A DNA stretch of 64,000 nt from Pectinophora gossypiella. Its lineage: Eukaryota > Arthropoda > Insecta > Lepidoptera > Gelechiidae. The stretch lies in contig NC_065424.1 in NCBI RefSeq assembly GCF_024362695.1, positions 3,012,786 to 3,076,785 of the forward strand, in the 5' to 3' direction. The position numbers were made by a program, and so were the translations under genes. Positions within the stretch are counted from its first letter, which is position 1, and each line of letters starts with the position of its first letter. Below the pieces are notes generated by a model. The model had not been told where the DNA came from. It saw only the letters and a list, made by a program, of their open reading frames with translations, and ran no database searches. Positions 9,601-17,775 of this stretch are shown here, piece by piece.

Positions 9601-10282
9601 TCTTGCGCACCTCCTCGACCTTCGACCAGCCGGACTCGACGTTGAGCCGCCGGTTCACCGCCGCTGTCGCCGCCGCATGCTTCACCAGCTCGTCGCGCGT
9701 GCGCTTGACGGACGAGTGCACGTCCGCGTTGACGTCACGGGGGCGCGTGCGCGCCTCGTGACATCGCTCTATAAACTGTCTGCGCCGGAGGTGGAAGCTG
9801 GCTGGGGACGGGTCCTCGTCGTCGTTTAGACACCTGGAAATAGGTTATAACAACAGTACACTACCTACTTCTTTTTTATAGTGAAAAACTAACCTAAAAA
9901 TTCGGTGACGATATATAGAGGCATTACCACGATGGAGGTTTGCTCAATTCAATTCTTGTTTAATGGCTTATGTGTGATCAAAATCACGCCAGTATCACGT
10001 AATTAAGAAGAAAATATATTATATTAGGGCTCTTTTTCGCTCGTGTGTGGAGGGGGGATCAATCTTGTAGGTATTGGTACGGGATGGAGAGTGTCCCTTC
10101 TGTATCGTAGTATTACTGTTTATCCTATGATATGATTACCTAGCGGGCTGCGCGAGGTGCGAGCGGCAGGGTTGGTAGCAAGAGAGCGCTGCCATGGCGC
10201 CGGCGGCGGGGGCTGCGGCGGCCGGCCCGGACCATCCCGCTCGCAGACCACGCCCTCTTCACCACCGTGCTTGTCTATGGAC
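3557..10282 (-). CDS. Nine-exon host gene, 5' part only; product not recognised
   Basis: Nine GC-rich blocks on the minus strand join into one uninterrupted frame of 453 residues. From 5' to 3' they are 10282-10140, 9833-9543, 7830-7638, 6514-6424, 6093-5968, 5495-5235, 5019-4887, 4300-4190 and 3655-3557. All internal junctions are AG acceptor and GT donor, and phases match at every step. The start is the ATG at 10195-10193, in the context GGCGCCATGG, with an in-frame TGA 21 codons upstream in the same exon. The last donor leaves two bases, so translation continues off the left edge or in an exon I could not see. There is no signal peptide or membrane segment. The N-terminal third is charged and probably helical. 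The rest is rich in Ser, Pro and Arg, with basic patches and short motifs such as KSLPDL, which suggests a cytoplasmic or nuclear scaffold-like protein. That role is inference only. I do not recognise the family. Confidence 0.78.
3680..3895 (+). repeat. Dispersed 'GAATAAGGAATAATAC...GTGTCCGGGGTGTG' repeat
   Basis: It shares ordered blocks with four other places: 6638-6785, 19080-19265, 29155-29325 (minus) and 62395-62590. The blocks are gaataaggaataata, aggtttacctca, cttcaatcgtatgg, 'cacacacagatgcgcgtgta' and 'gaagtgtccggggtgtg'. The full unit is about 190-210 bases. There is no coding potential and no inverted termini visible. Confidence 0.7.
4045..4145 (-). repeat. SINE-D fragment (tRNA-like head)
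   Basis: The reverse strand reads as a worn tRNA-like head followed by the SINE-D body 'aatgattgtcaaattt' and 'ttggatcataaatgatt'. It lies in the intron between exons 8 and 9. Confidence 0.6.
4190..4300 (-). CDS. Host gene exon 8, 111 bp
   Basis: Acceptor ATTTTCCAG|G and donor GAACA|GTCAGT. It has 36 codons: SNSHSQPSMREEEGCHNINS, then HKSLPDLHTQ. The KSLPDL motif recurs in many cytoskeletal and scaffold proteins, which is weak evidence only. The donor is the least canonical in the model, but its phase fits. Confidence 0.75.
4530..4628 (+). repeat. Non-LTR retroposon 3' end
   Basis: The block 'cagtagttttaagcggatga' and the tail aaagatatttttgaattt also occur at 8997-9110. The latter ends in repeated ttttgaa units, the usual sign of a retroposon 3' terminus. 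It is intronic in the host gene. Confidence 0.6.
4887..5019 (-). CDS. Host gene exon 7, 133 bp
   Basis: Acceptor CGTTGCAG|C and donor ATCAG|GTACAT. It has 43 codons rich in Ser, Pro and His (SSHSSPEHMELPEPVLSDGG, then SPPAHYAHSTPRYI). Several SP/TP pairs could be targets of proline-directed kinases (inference). Confidence 0.82.
5235..5495 (-). CDS. Host gene exon 6, 261 bp
   Basis: Acceptor CATTTCAG|C and donor ATAC|GTAAGT. It has 86 codons. The start is HKIYSDPRRLKDYPDRD, the middle is a Ser/Gly/Thr-rich linker (SGTFSGTSSSGTSGSK), and the end is RPLSFGDARVFFPESFVIPR. The last segment is hydrophobic-aromatic and may be a short linear motif or domain edge. Confidence 0.85.
5790..5960 (+). repeat. 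Non-LTR retroposon 3' end with microsatellite tail
   Basis: The block 'ctggaagaaattgctgcatg' and 'gcaataaggccgcctgttgt', followed by a polyadenylation-like aataaagt and a TATC-type tail, resembles 19310-19455, 27475-27605 and, on the minus strand, 42372-42545. It lies directly beside the exon 5 donor. Confidence 0.65.
5968..6093 (-). CDS. Host gene exon 5, 126 bp
   Basis: Acceptor TCTTCCAG|A and donor GCTG|GTGAAT. It has 41 codons flanked by split codons: TTRLGGARRAVSAGEGLQN, then LRRLLEHTDSRENVYNPAYA. A retroposon 3' tail (about 5795-5960) abuts the donor side, so the 5' splice site sits beside the element's TATC-rich tail. Confidence 0.82.
6424..6514 (-). CDS. Host gene exon 4, 91 bp
   Basis: Acceptor ATTGCAG|G and donor CCTT|GTGAGT. 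It has 30 codons plus one base: SSGLSQAIAAGGCHLISSG, then a short Cys-containing end (EACCNP). Phase 0 in and phase 1 out, consistent with its neighbours. Confidence 0.8.
6638..6785 (+). repeat. Copy of the GAATAAGGAATAATAC repeat
   Basis: It shares the blocks listed for the copy at 3680-3895, in the intron between exons 3 and 4 of the host gene. Confidence 0.65.
6786..7637. other. Host-gene intron 3, repeat-derived
   Basis: I see no exon here. GGTATACCGCGC near 6819 and GCGCGGTATAGCC near 6908 form a weak inverted pair. About 7540-7606 is an inverted copy of 862-930. The stretch at 7340-7540 is GC-rich but has no consistent frame with splice sites. Confidence 0.4.
7638..7830 (-). CDS. Host gene exon 3, 193 bp
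   Basis: Acceptor TTGCTCCAG|G and donor TTGAGG|GTAAGA. There are 64 codons ending exactly on a codon boundary. It holds a basic segment (FKLPRRKDTM), a Pro/Gln stretch (LAPQPQQKRK) and the well-ordered looking SAVELLAESKAFYVKSE and VLDRKQELPLR. This is the most protein-domain-like part of the model and the best query for a homology search. Confidence 0.85.
8243..8570 (+). mobile_element. SINE-A, full length, with target-site duplication
   Basis: The tRNA-derived head has an A-box-like 'tggtccagtggttgag' and a B-box ggttcgaatcc. The body is 'atcactttgtgatccctag' and 'ggctgatcacctgactgtcc', and the end is 'cacaacctacacgatagaag'. It is flanked by ACATATACGATAG on the left and ACATACGATAG on the right, the direct repeat expected from LINE-driven insertion. 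It lies in a host-gene intron. It is not a functional tRNA gene, because the head does not close into an acceptor stem. Confidence 0.85.
8997..9110 (+). repeat. Non-LTR retroposon 3' end with TTTTGAA tail
   Basis: Same family as 4530-4628, ending ttttgaattttgaatttt. Confidence 0.6.
9265..9330 (+). repeat. Short dispersed repeat paired with 27890-27945
   Basis: The stretch 'ataatttcaccactgtttac' followed by 'aaataattcgctggg' is almost identical at 27890-27945. The family is unknown. Confidence 0.55.
9543..9833 (-). CDS. Host gene exon 2, 291 bp
   Basis: Acceptor TTTCCAG|G and donor CCCAG|GTAAGA. It encodes 96 complete codons. The start is acidic (LNDDEDPSP), followed by a strongly charged segment (RRRQFIERCHEARTRPRD) and a helical stretch around VKRTRDELVKHAAAT and SKVEEVRKKFEDAA that could form a short coiled coil. 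It ends SFESPPR, with the last Arg split across the intron. A retroposon tail fragment lies within about 20 bases of its 3' edge. Confidence 0.85.
10140..10282 (-). CDS. Host gene exon 1 of the model: 5' UTR plus start codon
   Basis: The acceptor TTGTTTCAG is at the right edge and the donor CTAG|GTAATC at the left edge. The ATG at 10195 opens 18 codons plus two bases (MAALSCYQPC...). The other frame, open across the whole exon, reads as a proline-rich peptide, but it joins out of phase with the next exon, so I reject it. The acceptor implies a further non-coding exon upstream, to the right, which I could not place. Confidence 0.7.
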
Positions 10283-10334
10283 CTGAAACAACATAATTGA
10301 TTACTTACGGAGGGTTTCAGGCACATTTCAATTC

Positions 10335-10530
10335 GTCTTCTTCTATCGTGTGGTGGATTACTAACCCCATCAACTCTGGTGTCAGGGTTACTATTGAGCC
10401 ACCAAAGGCCCCTGACATGGCTCATGTAATGACTACTACTATATGTAGTCATTAGTTTAGAGTCCGACTCGGGATTCGAACCCATATCCCGTATCTCCGA
10501 ACAGCGCTAGCGCTATCACGGATTTAACGA
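10335..10530 (-). repeat. Chimeric SINE: SINE-A tail joined to a different tRNA-like head
   Basis: On the minus strand, bases 10530-10460 read as a tRNA-like head with B-box GGTTCGAATCCCGAGTC. They are followed by the SINE-A 3' half (gagccatgtcaggggcct and the 'cctgacaccagagttgatgg' region). The head differs from every SINE-A copy in the window, and the SINE-A middle is missing. Confidence 0.6.
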
Positions 10531-10534
10531 CCGA

Positions 10535-10915
10535 CCAGAAAGAACAATATAAATAAACAGTCACATGTGAATTCGTTTATAATTATAAACAATTACAATC
10601 CTCGTAACAATCAGATCTCAATGAGTGTCTTCGTCGTCAATGTTGGTGAGTGACATCCGAATAATTATCACGTTCCCATCCCACAGCTGTTAACAAACAC
10701 GACATCAGGGCAATACTTTCTCCATTACGTAATCTTGAACTTCCTACAACATGTTTTGATATAAACCTCCTTTTTTTTTGAATCGGTTAAAAAGCAGTGA
10801 GAATAGTATTTGTATATAGGTTAAGTTACGTGTAAAAGTGTTTTTGTCTGTTGGCAAACCTAATAAATAAATAAATAAATTTATGTTCGGTTCGTTTATT
10901 ACACAATTTCTTGGG
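10535..10915. other. Stretch without recognised features
   Basis: AT-rich, with a short TAAA run near 10865. I see no exon, RNA gene or clear repeat boundary. Confidence 0.4.
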
Positions 10916-10918
10916 TAA

Positions 10919-11085
10919 AATAACAGGGTGTTAGTGACATCGTAACGAAAAATTTGAGGGATAATTCAGACCATGATTCTGAGTTGATATCAAGTGGAAT
11001 TTTCCGTCGCAAAAGTATGGAGCTGAAAATAATTTAAAAAACACACAAATATTTTCATGAATTTTCCGACAGCAAATTCCATCCG
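10919..11085 (+). mobile_element. MITE-G copy
   Basis: It starts 'agggtgttagtgacatcgta' and 'acgaaaaatttgagggataa', runs through 'gatatcaagtggaattttcc' and folds back on 'gaattttccgacagcaaatt'. The second terminus is incomplete. Related copies are at 15455-15672, 21280-21440, 21475-21610 and 61182-61345. Confidence 0.65.
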
Positions 11086-11716
11086 ACAGGTGATGCTATA
11101 AATGTTTATGCATGTTTCCCGCGCAAATCTAAAACACTTGACAAGTTTTTCGTTCAATCTTTTATCACCTAAGATTACAGTGTAATTACGAGTCTTGTTA
11201 ACCACAGTCTTAGCGACCAGTTCAGACTTTCTACCCACTGGGAAAACGAAAGTACTCGCTCGTACTGGTTTTTTCCATCTTCTAAGCTAATTACGCTGAT
11301 GAGAAGGCAAAACAATGGCTAGATACGATCTCTGTGAACTAGTATGATAATTTGAGTCGTCGTTTTAATTTTTATGCTTAGTTGAAAGTTGTAGACATAT
11401 TTTTTGGAGCTTTGTTGTTGAATAACGGGTGTTCCGGCCAGCGCCTTCTTAAATCAAGTCCGCAATTATCACCCGCGTATAACAAAACCTGCATTTTGCA
11501 TAGGAGTTTCTTGCCAATAAATTTGCAATCTCACTATCGTTCTGACCTCTTGACCGAACGCATCATTTACACAATTTGTACAATTTTATAATTAATATAA
11601 GTTCAAGTTAAAAAAATTGGGTTTTATTCTAAATTAAAACTCACATTATGTCTGCCTAAGACAACGGGGTTTATGGGGCTTGTATCATGGTCCATGCTTA
11701 ACACATTCCTCGCTCA

Positions 11717-11776
11717 CCACTCGGATCCGAGTGGGGCGGGGCTATTGTAGCGGCGCCTACCGCTCGGATCCGAGCG
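11717..11776. repeat. Two perfect palindromes sharing the core CTCGGATCCGAG
   Basis: CCACTCGGATCCGAGTGG at 11717-11734 is an 18-base perfect palindrome. CGCTCGGATCCGAGCG at 11761-11776 is a 16-base perfect palindrome. They are separated by 26 GC-rich bases inside an AT-rich region. Confidence 0.9.
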
Positions 11777-12294
11777 CTAGGGATGGCAATTGAGGATCGC
11801 AATTCCGGACCATTTTTCAAACCCGGTATTTTCGTTATTGCCCCCAGAACAATACCGGTGTACCGGGATTAGAAAAATGTGTTTTTTTATTGAAATAATA
11901 ACAATAACAATATACATTTATCCATATTTACAAGCATATGTACTTAAAATAAAAATTCACCTTAAAAAGTTTTGGTTTCCAGCTTTTTTATTTAAGTAAG
12001 TATACTGCAAACAGTGAATGTGTTAAGATTTTAAAAAGGCCAGAGGTTTTGTAAAGAATGATTTCTAGATACCGAAACGTCGACTGTGATTCGATGAATT
12101 GAGTCGAGGCAATGACACTTCGGAGAATCAAATTTTAAGTACATCATTTTACTTTATACCTGTATCACCGAAGTGGTAGGATCATTCATAATAAACAAAC
12201 AAGTGTCATTACATTAGATTTGAGGTTATCTTTCTTTAAAGTGCCGGTTATTATTTTAGTTTTTGCGTGTTATGCGTTGTTATGTTTTTGAAAA

Positions 12295-12471
12295 ATGCCG
12301 GGTCCTAAAAGAAAATCTTTAGTTTGGGATGTATTCGAATCGTCGTCAGTGAGTGGACGTGTTAGGTGTAAACAGTGTTCAGATTCATTCAAATATAGTG
12401 GAAATACGACCACATTATTAAATCACATTAAAAAGAAGCATCCTATTGTCCATCCAGTTAACTCGAGTTAA
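12295..12471 (+). CDS. BED-type zinc finger ORF, remnant of a hAT-like transposase
   Basis: A 58-codon ORF running from ATG to TAA. It begins MPGPKRKS, then WDVFESSSVSGRVRCKQCSD and a finger ending TTTLLNHIKKKHP. The ligands are Cys25-x2-Cys28 and His44-x4-His49, with the aromatic pair W11 and F14 upstream, which is the BED signature of hAT transposases and domesticated ZBED proteins. A full transposase would run to several hundred residues. Here the frame stops right after the finger and passes within 20 bases into AACTCGAGTT repeats and a TIR-like end, as in an internally deleted copy. A tiny domesticated protein is possible but less likely. Confidence 0.6.
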   Translation: MPGPKRKSLVWDVFESSSVSGRVRCKQCSDSFKYSGNTTTLLNHIKKKHPIVHPVNSS

Positions 12472-12556
12472 GTAATTCGAGTTCAACCCGAGTTACGTGG
12501 ATTTTAACTCGAGTTAAATCGAGTTTTGGTTTTTCCGAGTTGGCACATCACTAGTA
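12455..12556. mobile_element. Right end of a hAT-like element with AACTCGAGTT subterminal repeats
   Basis: Three AACTCGAGTT or near-identical palindromic words lie within 60 bases. They end at 'gagttggcacatcactag', whose reverse complement CTAGTGATGTGCCAACTC has the look of a hAT terminus. The sequence at 11776 (ctagggatggcaa) could be the other end, but the match is only about nine bases and I found no 8-bp duplication. Confidence 0.45.
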
Positions 12557-12649
12557 GGAAGCGCTGTAAGTATAGCATATTGTTCTAAGATATACACCGA
12601 CTCCTCGCCTTCTGTGTTTAAATCCCATGTACTAACTAGGGGGCTACCC

Positions 12650-12830
12650 TATATTAAAAAAAAACTATATAGATGGCGTTGTACAGCTTTAACGTGATAA
12701 TCACCTATTTTCTCAATACTCGGGTGCATAATCATTTCAAAATACGAAGTAATGTCAGAAGCATACATAAAAATAATTGTTGCTTGATATTTGGATCACA
12801 TTAGGTATGTATAGAACTATGTTGCTACCT
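12650..12830 (+). repeat. MITE-H, partial copy
   Basis: 'atatagatggcgttgtacag' and 'gataatcacctattttctca' match the left half of the complete element at 36678-37010. Confidence 0.6.
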
Positions 12831-12865
12831 ATATTGCTTCTCTTTATTTTGATCAGAATTAATAA

Positions 12866-13175
12866 TGGATGGAGCCGTGGTAACCCAGTTGGTAGAACGC
12901 TTGCCTCTCACTTTGAGGTCGCAGGTTCGAATCCAGCACAGGTCTAAACCAATGATTGTCAAATTAAAAGTAAATGAAATTATTATTCATCATCATCATC
13001 ATCATCAGCCCATTAACGTCCCCACTGCTGGGGCACGGGCCTTCCCTATGGATGGATAGGGAGATCGGGCCTTAAACCATCACGCAGGCCCGGTGCGGAT
13101 TGATGGTTATTAACGACTGCTAATGCAGCCGGGACCAACGGCTTAACGTGCCTTCCGAAGCACGGAAAAATTAAA
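12866..13175. repeat. SINE-D head joined to an inverted SINE-C tail
   Basis: 12870-12968 is a plus-strand tRNA-like head (tggtagaacgcttgcctc, B-box ggttcgaatcc). It is followed after 'catcatcatcatcatcat' by the SINE-C tail in reverse orientation ('cccattaacgtccccactgc' to 'ggcttaacgtgccttccgaa'). The junction is best explained by insertion of a truncated SINE-C. Confidence 0.65.
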
Positions 13176-13179
13176 ATTA

Positions 13180-14485
13180 ATGAAATTATTATTACTATTA
13201 ATAAAAATAACACAACAACAACAGTGTAAACAGTGGCTGCAAGTTGTCTTTGATTACTTGTGGCTATGCCTACCCCATTACGGATTACGGGCGTGAGTTT
13301 ATGTATGTACTTAATTTAAAGAAGGTGGGGTACCACAATGTGATTTCATGTTTCCCGGGCTAGACATTAAACAAGGGACCACTGAGTAGAAGGCACGCTT
13401 ACCACCAACTGAGCTATAATCGGTCTTCTAAGGTTACCAAGCCGCTCTGCGCTGGTTAGCAATTATTAAACGAATTTCAAAATTTTCGTCAAGCCTTGAG
13501 CAGTGGCATAGATATTGGACCTACAAAACCAGTGAACGTTGCGAGAACTAGAGAATAATATTTACATAAAATAATCATAAAATATTTTTTATATTTTATT
13601 TTTTACACACGCATACACAATTACATACAATAAGCTCGCAATTGAAGTTTATTTTTTCTGGCGAACAAACAATGTAAGACGATTATTCGTGTTTCGGAAG
13701 GCACGTTAAGTCTGCGTTTCCATTGACGCGGAGCTGTGCGGAGATCCTCCTAAGACCGAATGCTCTTTATAAATCCAAACCCCATTGTTTAACAATTGTG
13801 TCTGGAAATCTCGGTCTTAAGAGGATATAGCTATTTTTTTATTTTATCGGACCATCCTGTATAAATATAAATAATGATGGTATCATGAACAACCGCATAC
13901 ATTATATTTCTGACACAAAAACTATTTAAGTAATAGCTACTTATTATACATGCGCAATTTTTTGCAGACATATAATTTTTAAAACAGTTATTTTAAGGTG
14001 ATTTGGTACTTCGTATGTTTACATTGTATGGCGTGACGAGGTTGCGCAAACGCAGTGTCAAATAACGTGTGATCTAATTAAAAACTAGTTTGTTACTTGT
14101 ATTTTGTTATATCAAATCAAATCAATTTATTTGCGAGAACACATAAAATACAAAAAGGGGTAAAAATAATTTAAATAACAATGTTGTGATGTATTAGGCC
14201 TACATGCAGGCGTACAAATATAAAAAAAAAATAAAGAAACGGTACATTGAAAAGAAGATTATTGAAAAATGTATTTATTATTACAAAATTTAATTATTTT
14301 TACCTTAAGATTTGTCTTTATTTAGTACTTAATGATAATTTCATAATTCAACATTTATTAAACACAAAACAACATACAGATATCTACAAAAAGTAAAACT
14401 CTATGTACGTAAAAATTAAATTGTTGTTCAAAATACCTAAATTTATGCACAATAAAAATCTTTATCTTATCTTATCTTATCTTAA
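13180..14485. other. Repeat-bearing stretch without genes
   Basis: About 13235-13310 is a minus-strand copy of the 'aaactcacgcccgtaatcc' repeat also at 36390-36510 and 43065-43195. About 13775-13830 resembles about 35505-35560 ('attgtttaacaattgtgtct'). A (CTTAT)n run sits at 14460-14485. I see no exon. Confidence 0.45.
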
Positions 14486-14489
14486 AATT

Positions 14490-14912
14490 CTAGATTAAGT
14501 AAATTCAATTCATCTTTTTTGGGGTTATGTATACGTTTTTACAATACAATACCAGATAATATTTTAAATTTATCAGAGAATAAATTTAAAGCTCACGTGA
14601 AGCTTACTTACTTTATGTAAAAAAGCTTATTATAAGATTAATGATTACCTAAATGATAAAAATGTCTGGTATTGAATGTGTTTCTCTAGTTATTAAATAA
14701 CTTGTAATGTACCCTCATTGATTTAAAAGATGTGTTGCTGTTGCAGTTTCTTGTCAATTCTTCTCCTCAGCCAAATGACGTAAATTCAAAAATGTTACAT
14801 TGACCTTCAACAAGTTTATCCATGATAATTACGTTGAATAAATGAAAATGTTACATTGACCTTCAACAACTTTATCCATGATAATTAAGTACGTTGAATA
14901 AATGATTTTGAA
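14490..14912 (+). repeat. Non-LTR retroposon 3' region with duplicated terminus
   Basis: It matches 28158-28535 (minus) over about 350 bases, and 44580-44725 and 60780-60905 (minus) over the terminal part. The terminal block 'atgttacattgaccttcaac' ... 'acgttgaataaatga' is present twice in tandem (14792-14843 and 14848-14905), each ending aataaatga. Confidence 0.7.
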
Positions 14913-15307
14913 GACTGGCAGCATTTCCCCTTTGAACAGCTAATCCAACCCTTTGACAGAAGTAGCTACCAGCCCTCGGGTCGTGCATAGCCTCAACGAG
15001 ACGCTTCGAAAGGTCCTAAATGAAACGCCAAATAGCACCACCGTCTCTACGGCAAAAGGTAGGTTACAAATAAATAATTAAGTACTTAATAATAATTTAT
15101 GTTCAGAATATTCCTTCAAATTATAAGACTACTATACTATACAAGATATTTAAAATATTTTTCGAAAACCCCGAGATTTACAATAGTGCAAGGCAAAAAC
15201 ACTTAAGTAGGTACTTATAACCCCAAATATTTATATTCAATAAGTAAGTAAATGAATTTATTGTGAGATTATGTTATATTATTACGCAAATAAAATTAAT
15301 AAATATT
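14913..15307. other. Stretch without recognised features
   Basis: It includes a moderately GC-rich part at 14940-15060 with no splice-bounded frame that I trust. The rest is AT-rich. Confidence 0.35.
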
Positions 15308-15430
15308 ATGAGTAACGCAGTGGAGCAGCGTAGTAAAGTATGCTCCATACCCCCTCCGGTTGATTGAGGAGAGGCCTGTGCCCAGTAATGGGACAGCCTA
15401 TACCTATACATAGACTGTTTATGTTATATA
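15308..15430 (+). repeat. SINE-B tail
   Basis: 'cagtggagcagcgtagtaaa', 'ctccataccccctccggttg' and 'ggcctgtgcccagtaatggg' are the 3' part of SINE-B. The tRNA head is absent. Confidence 0.7.
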
Positions 15431-15454
15431 TTATGAGTTTTACAACTTTATTTA

Positions 15455-15672
15455 CAAGTGACACCGTAACGTATACTAAAGGGGATGATTCCGACCATGA
15501 TTCTAAGTTGATATCAAGTGGAATTTCCTATCGAAAAATTCATTATTAGTGTCTTTATAATTATTTTCAGTTCCATATTTTTGCGATTTTTGGAAAATTC
15601 CACCTGTTATTAACTCGGAATCATGGTCCGACTGATCCTTCAAAATTTTCGTTACGATGTCACTAACAAAAA
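15455..15672. mobile_element. MITE-G, both ends present
   Basis: The left arm 'gtgacaccgtaacgtatact' through 'gatatcaagtggaatttcct' pairs with the right arm 'ggaaaattccacctgttatt' through 'ttttcgttacgatgtcacta'. That gives terminal inverted repeats of about 80 bases around a short AT-rich centre. Confidence 0.75.
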
Positions 15673-15972
15673 AATGGGACTAAAGTAAAATTTTGATTAT
15701 ACTTATAACCCAATTTAACCGGCGCGTCCTTTCCAATTCTCATAGGTACTTACCTATCTTTCATAACTATGTCATACAAAAATTACAAGTAAAAGTTAAA
15801 CACAATGCAACACAGATAATAATAGTTAATAACGAATATGTATGTGTGTCTGTCGGTGATCAATAGCGCCGCAAGTGCTGCGGCCCACGCGTGGGATGCA
15901 ACAGTAACGGTGTGGGGGTGTGGGCAGAGTTAGAAGAGGAAGCGGAAACACACAACATACAAAAACATAGGC

Positions 15973-16190
15973 CCTGAATCCTAACACACACCCTAATCAC
16001 ACACATCCTAATTTTATTTTAAGTTATACCTGTCACTTTCTAAAATGAAAGGGACGGATGATTGTCAACTGTTAATTTGAAAATGAATGAATAACCGTGG
16101 CGAATAAAATAGGCATCTCACTCATATGTATGTAACCCGTTTGACGTGTGCTGTCAACTTCTGTCGGGTTATTGCCATTACATTTTTTTA
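15973..16190 (+). mobile_element. MITE-P, one-sided copy
   Basis: It shares 'aattttattttaagttata', 'gaaagggacggatgattgtc' and 'acccgtttgacgtgtgctgt' with the complete copy at 22180-22531. The right arm is missing. Confidence 0.65.
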
Positions 16191-16199
16191 ATATTCCTG

Positions 16200-17004
16200 T
16201 CCAAATGCGTCAGTAGCTTGTGTCCAAGGCACTTGTAACTGTGGCACTCCCACGGGGCTTTATCGCTCAAAGCGATCTCATCCATCCCCACTGCAGCCCA
16301 CACTCTGCGCCCGCGCCGCTAGCCGATGCTCCATTGATATCGATCTGCGGCCATTCATTTTTCAACATCACGTTCCGAGTTTCGTCCGTTACTCCGTCTC
16401 TCATGGCGGCCAGTCACGACCTAAAGAGACATCCTCAATATATTGACAGTATCGTAACTGATGCTTTGAATTTTTAAATAATTTGAGTGCTTAGAATTCG
16501 TTTTTCACAGGGGACATAACCTGAAGATTTGACAGGTCAGGTTTTTTTACAGAAGCGACTGCCTGTCTGGACTTCCAACCCGCGAAGGGAAAACCAACCC
16601 AATACAGGTTAGGTCAACTAACAAACAAACAAATGAAAATATTATGAAAATAACATACTTATAAAGCGAACCATAATTTCTGATTATGGTAAGTAATTTG
16701 TTTAATTCAGTTTTTGTTCCGTTAACGCGTTACCAGTAAAGCGAATGCATCTTGAGAAAGCTCTTTATTCTGTGAAGCTGCAAAACTGGTTGTATATATG
16801 AACGCATTCTGCGAATGAGCTACGGTTTTACTTTTTTCAAAAACCTTCATTGTATTATTTATAGATTTTTAAAGCCAGTCTCCTATGACAGTGGACAACT
16901 GAAGTCTTCAATATGAACCTTAACTTCAGTACTTTCTATAGGGAACTACATTGGAGAGACATGATTTGTGTTTCATCTATCTATCTATCTATTTCAGCAT
17001 AAAT
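16200..17004. other. Unexplained GC-richer block plus a SINE-D fragment
   Basis: 16220-16477 is an open frame on the plus strand with GC-richer sequence than its surroundings. It has no recognisable domain and no clear splice signals, so I do not call it a gene. 16500-16620 is a minus-strand SINE-D tail (cctgaagatttgacaggtc, 'cccgcgaagggaaaaccaac'). Confidence 0.4.
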
Positions 17005-17329
17005 TCATATCCAATTTTGGACGTATGCCTCTTCCATGTTATTCCACTTCCGACGATCTTGGGCTATCGACATCCAGCCATATCCTGCGTGCCGCACAAT
17101 GTCGTCCTTCCATCTCATTGGTGGTCTTCCTCGGTATTGTGAATGCTCGTGGGCGCCACTCCAACAATCTCCGGGTCCATCTTTCTTTGCCCATTCGAGC
17201 AATGTGTCCCGCCCATCTCCACTTGCGTTCGGCAACTACTTTTACCAGATCCCTAACCTTGGTTTTAGATCGAACCCAAGTATTTCTCTTCCGGTCACGT
17301 AAGGAAATGCCGAGCATAGCTCTTTCCAT
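17005..17329 (-). pseudogene. RTE-type non-LTR retrotransposon, C-terminal fragment, frameshifted
   Basis: On the minus strand the first frame reads MERAMLGISLRDRKRN, then KWRWAGHIARM and LLEWRPR. A second frame then continues RGRPPMRWKDDIV, then EEAYVQNW. The block order is that of the region downstream of the reverse transcriptase in RTE-like elements. The switch of frame near 17135-17150 and the lack of any upstream reverse-transcriptase core show a dead fragment. Confidence 0.8.
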
Positions 17330-17639
17330 TGCTCTCCATCATCATTGTCAGGCCTCATACATCTTTCCCAGCTTGCCTCTCTCTCGTCCACCCCCGCGTC
17401 TGGGACGCGTCAAACAGAAATTGCCCCAGGAATTGGAAGAAGTAATTTAAATTACAATATTAAATTGATATTGAAAATTGAACATCAGTCAACCTGCCAT
17501 TACCTACCATTTTCATTTCAAACATTATCAGTAATTTAATTTGTTTCCATAACGACCAAATCAGAGGACAAAATATCAATCTGATTGTAATTGTTTACGA
17601 AATTGGAAGTAATCAATTGGTTACTTACAATGATCAATT

Positions 17640-17775
17640 GGTAACTTTCCAGGCTACGTTCCTCAAAAACAAAATAGATGGCGCTGTACAGATTTTCCTT
17701 CGTTTAACCTTCTAACTTCATGAATAACAGACATGCATCTTTTATCTTTGTTTTTGAGTATAAATGATGATATTC
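17640..17775 (-). repeat. MITE-H terminal fragment
   Basis: 'ggctacgttcctcaaaaaca', 'atggcgctgtacagattt' and 'gcatcttttatctttgtttt' correspond to the right arm of the complete copy at 36678-37010, inverted. Confidence 0.6.

Noticed and set aside
10120..10485. 121-codon minus-strand ORF with a proline-rich peptide over exon 1
   Set aside because: Its frame joins exon 2 out of phase, and its upstream half is SINE sequence. The other frame gives a clean ATG start and a correct join.
16220..16477. 85-codon ORF in a GC-richer block as a gene
   Set aside because: No domain, no convincing splice or promoter signals, and neighbours on both sides are repeat fragments.
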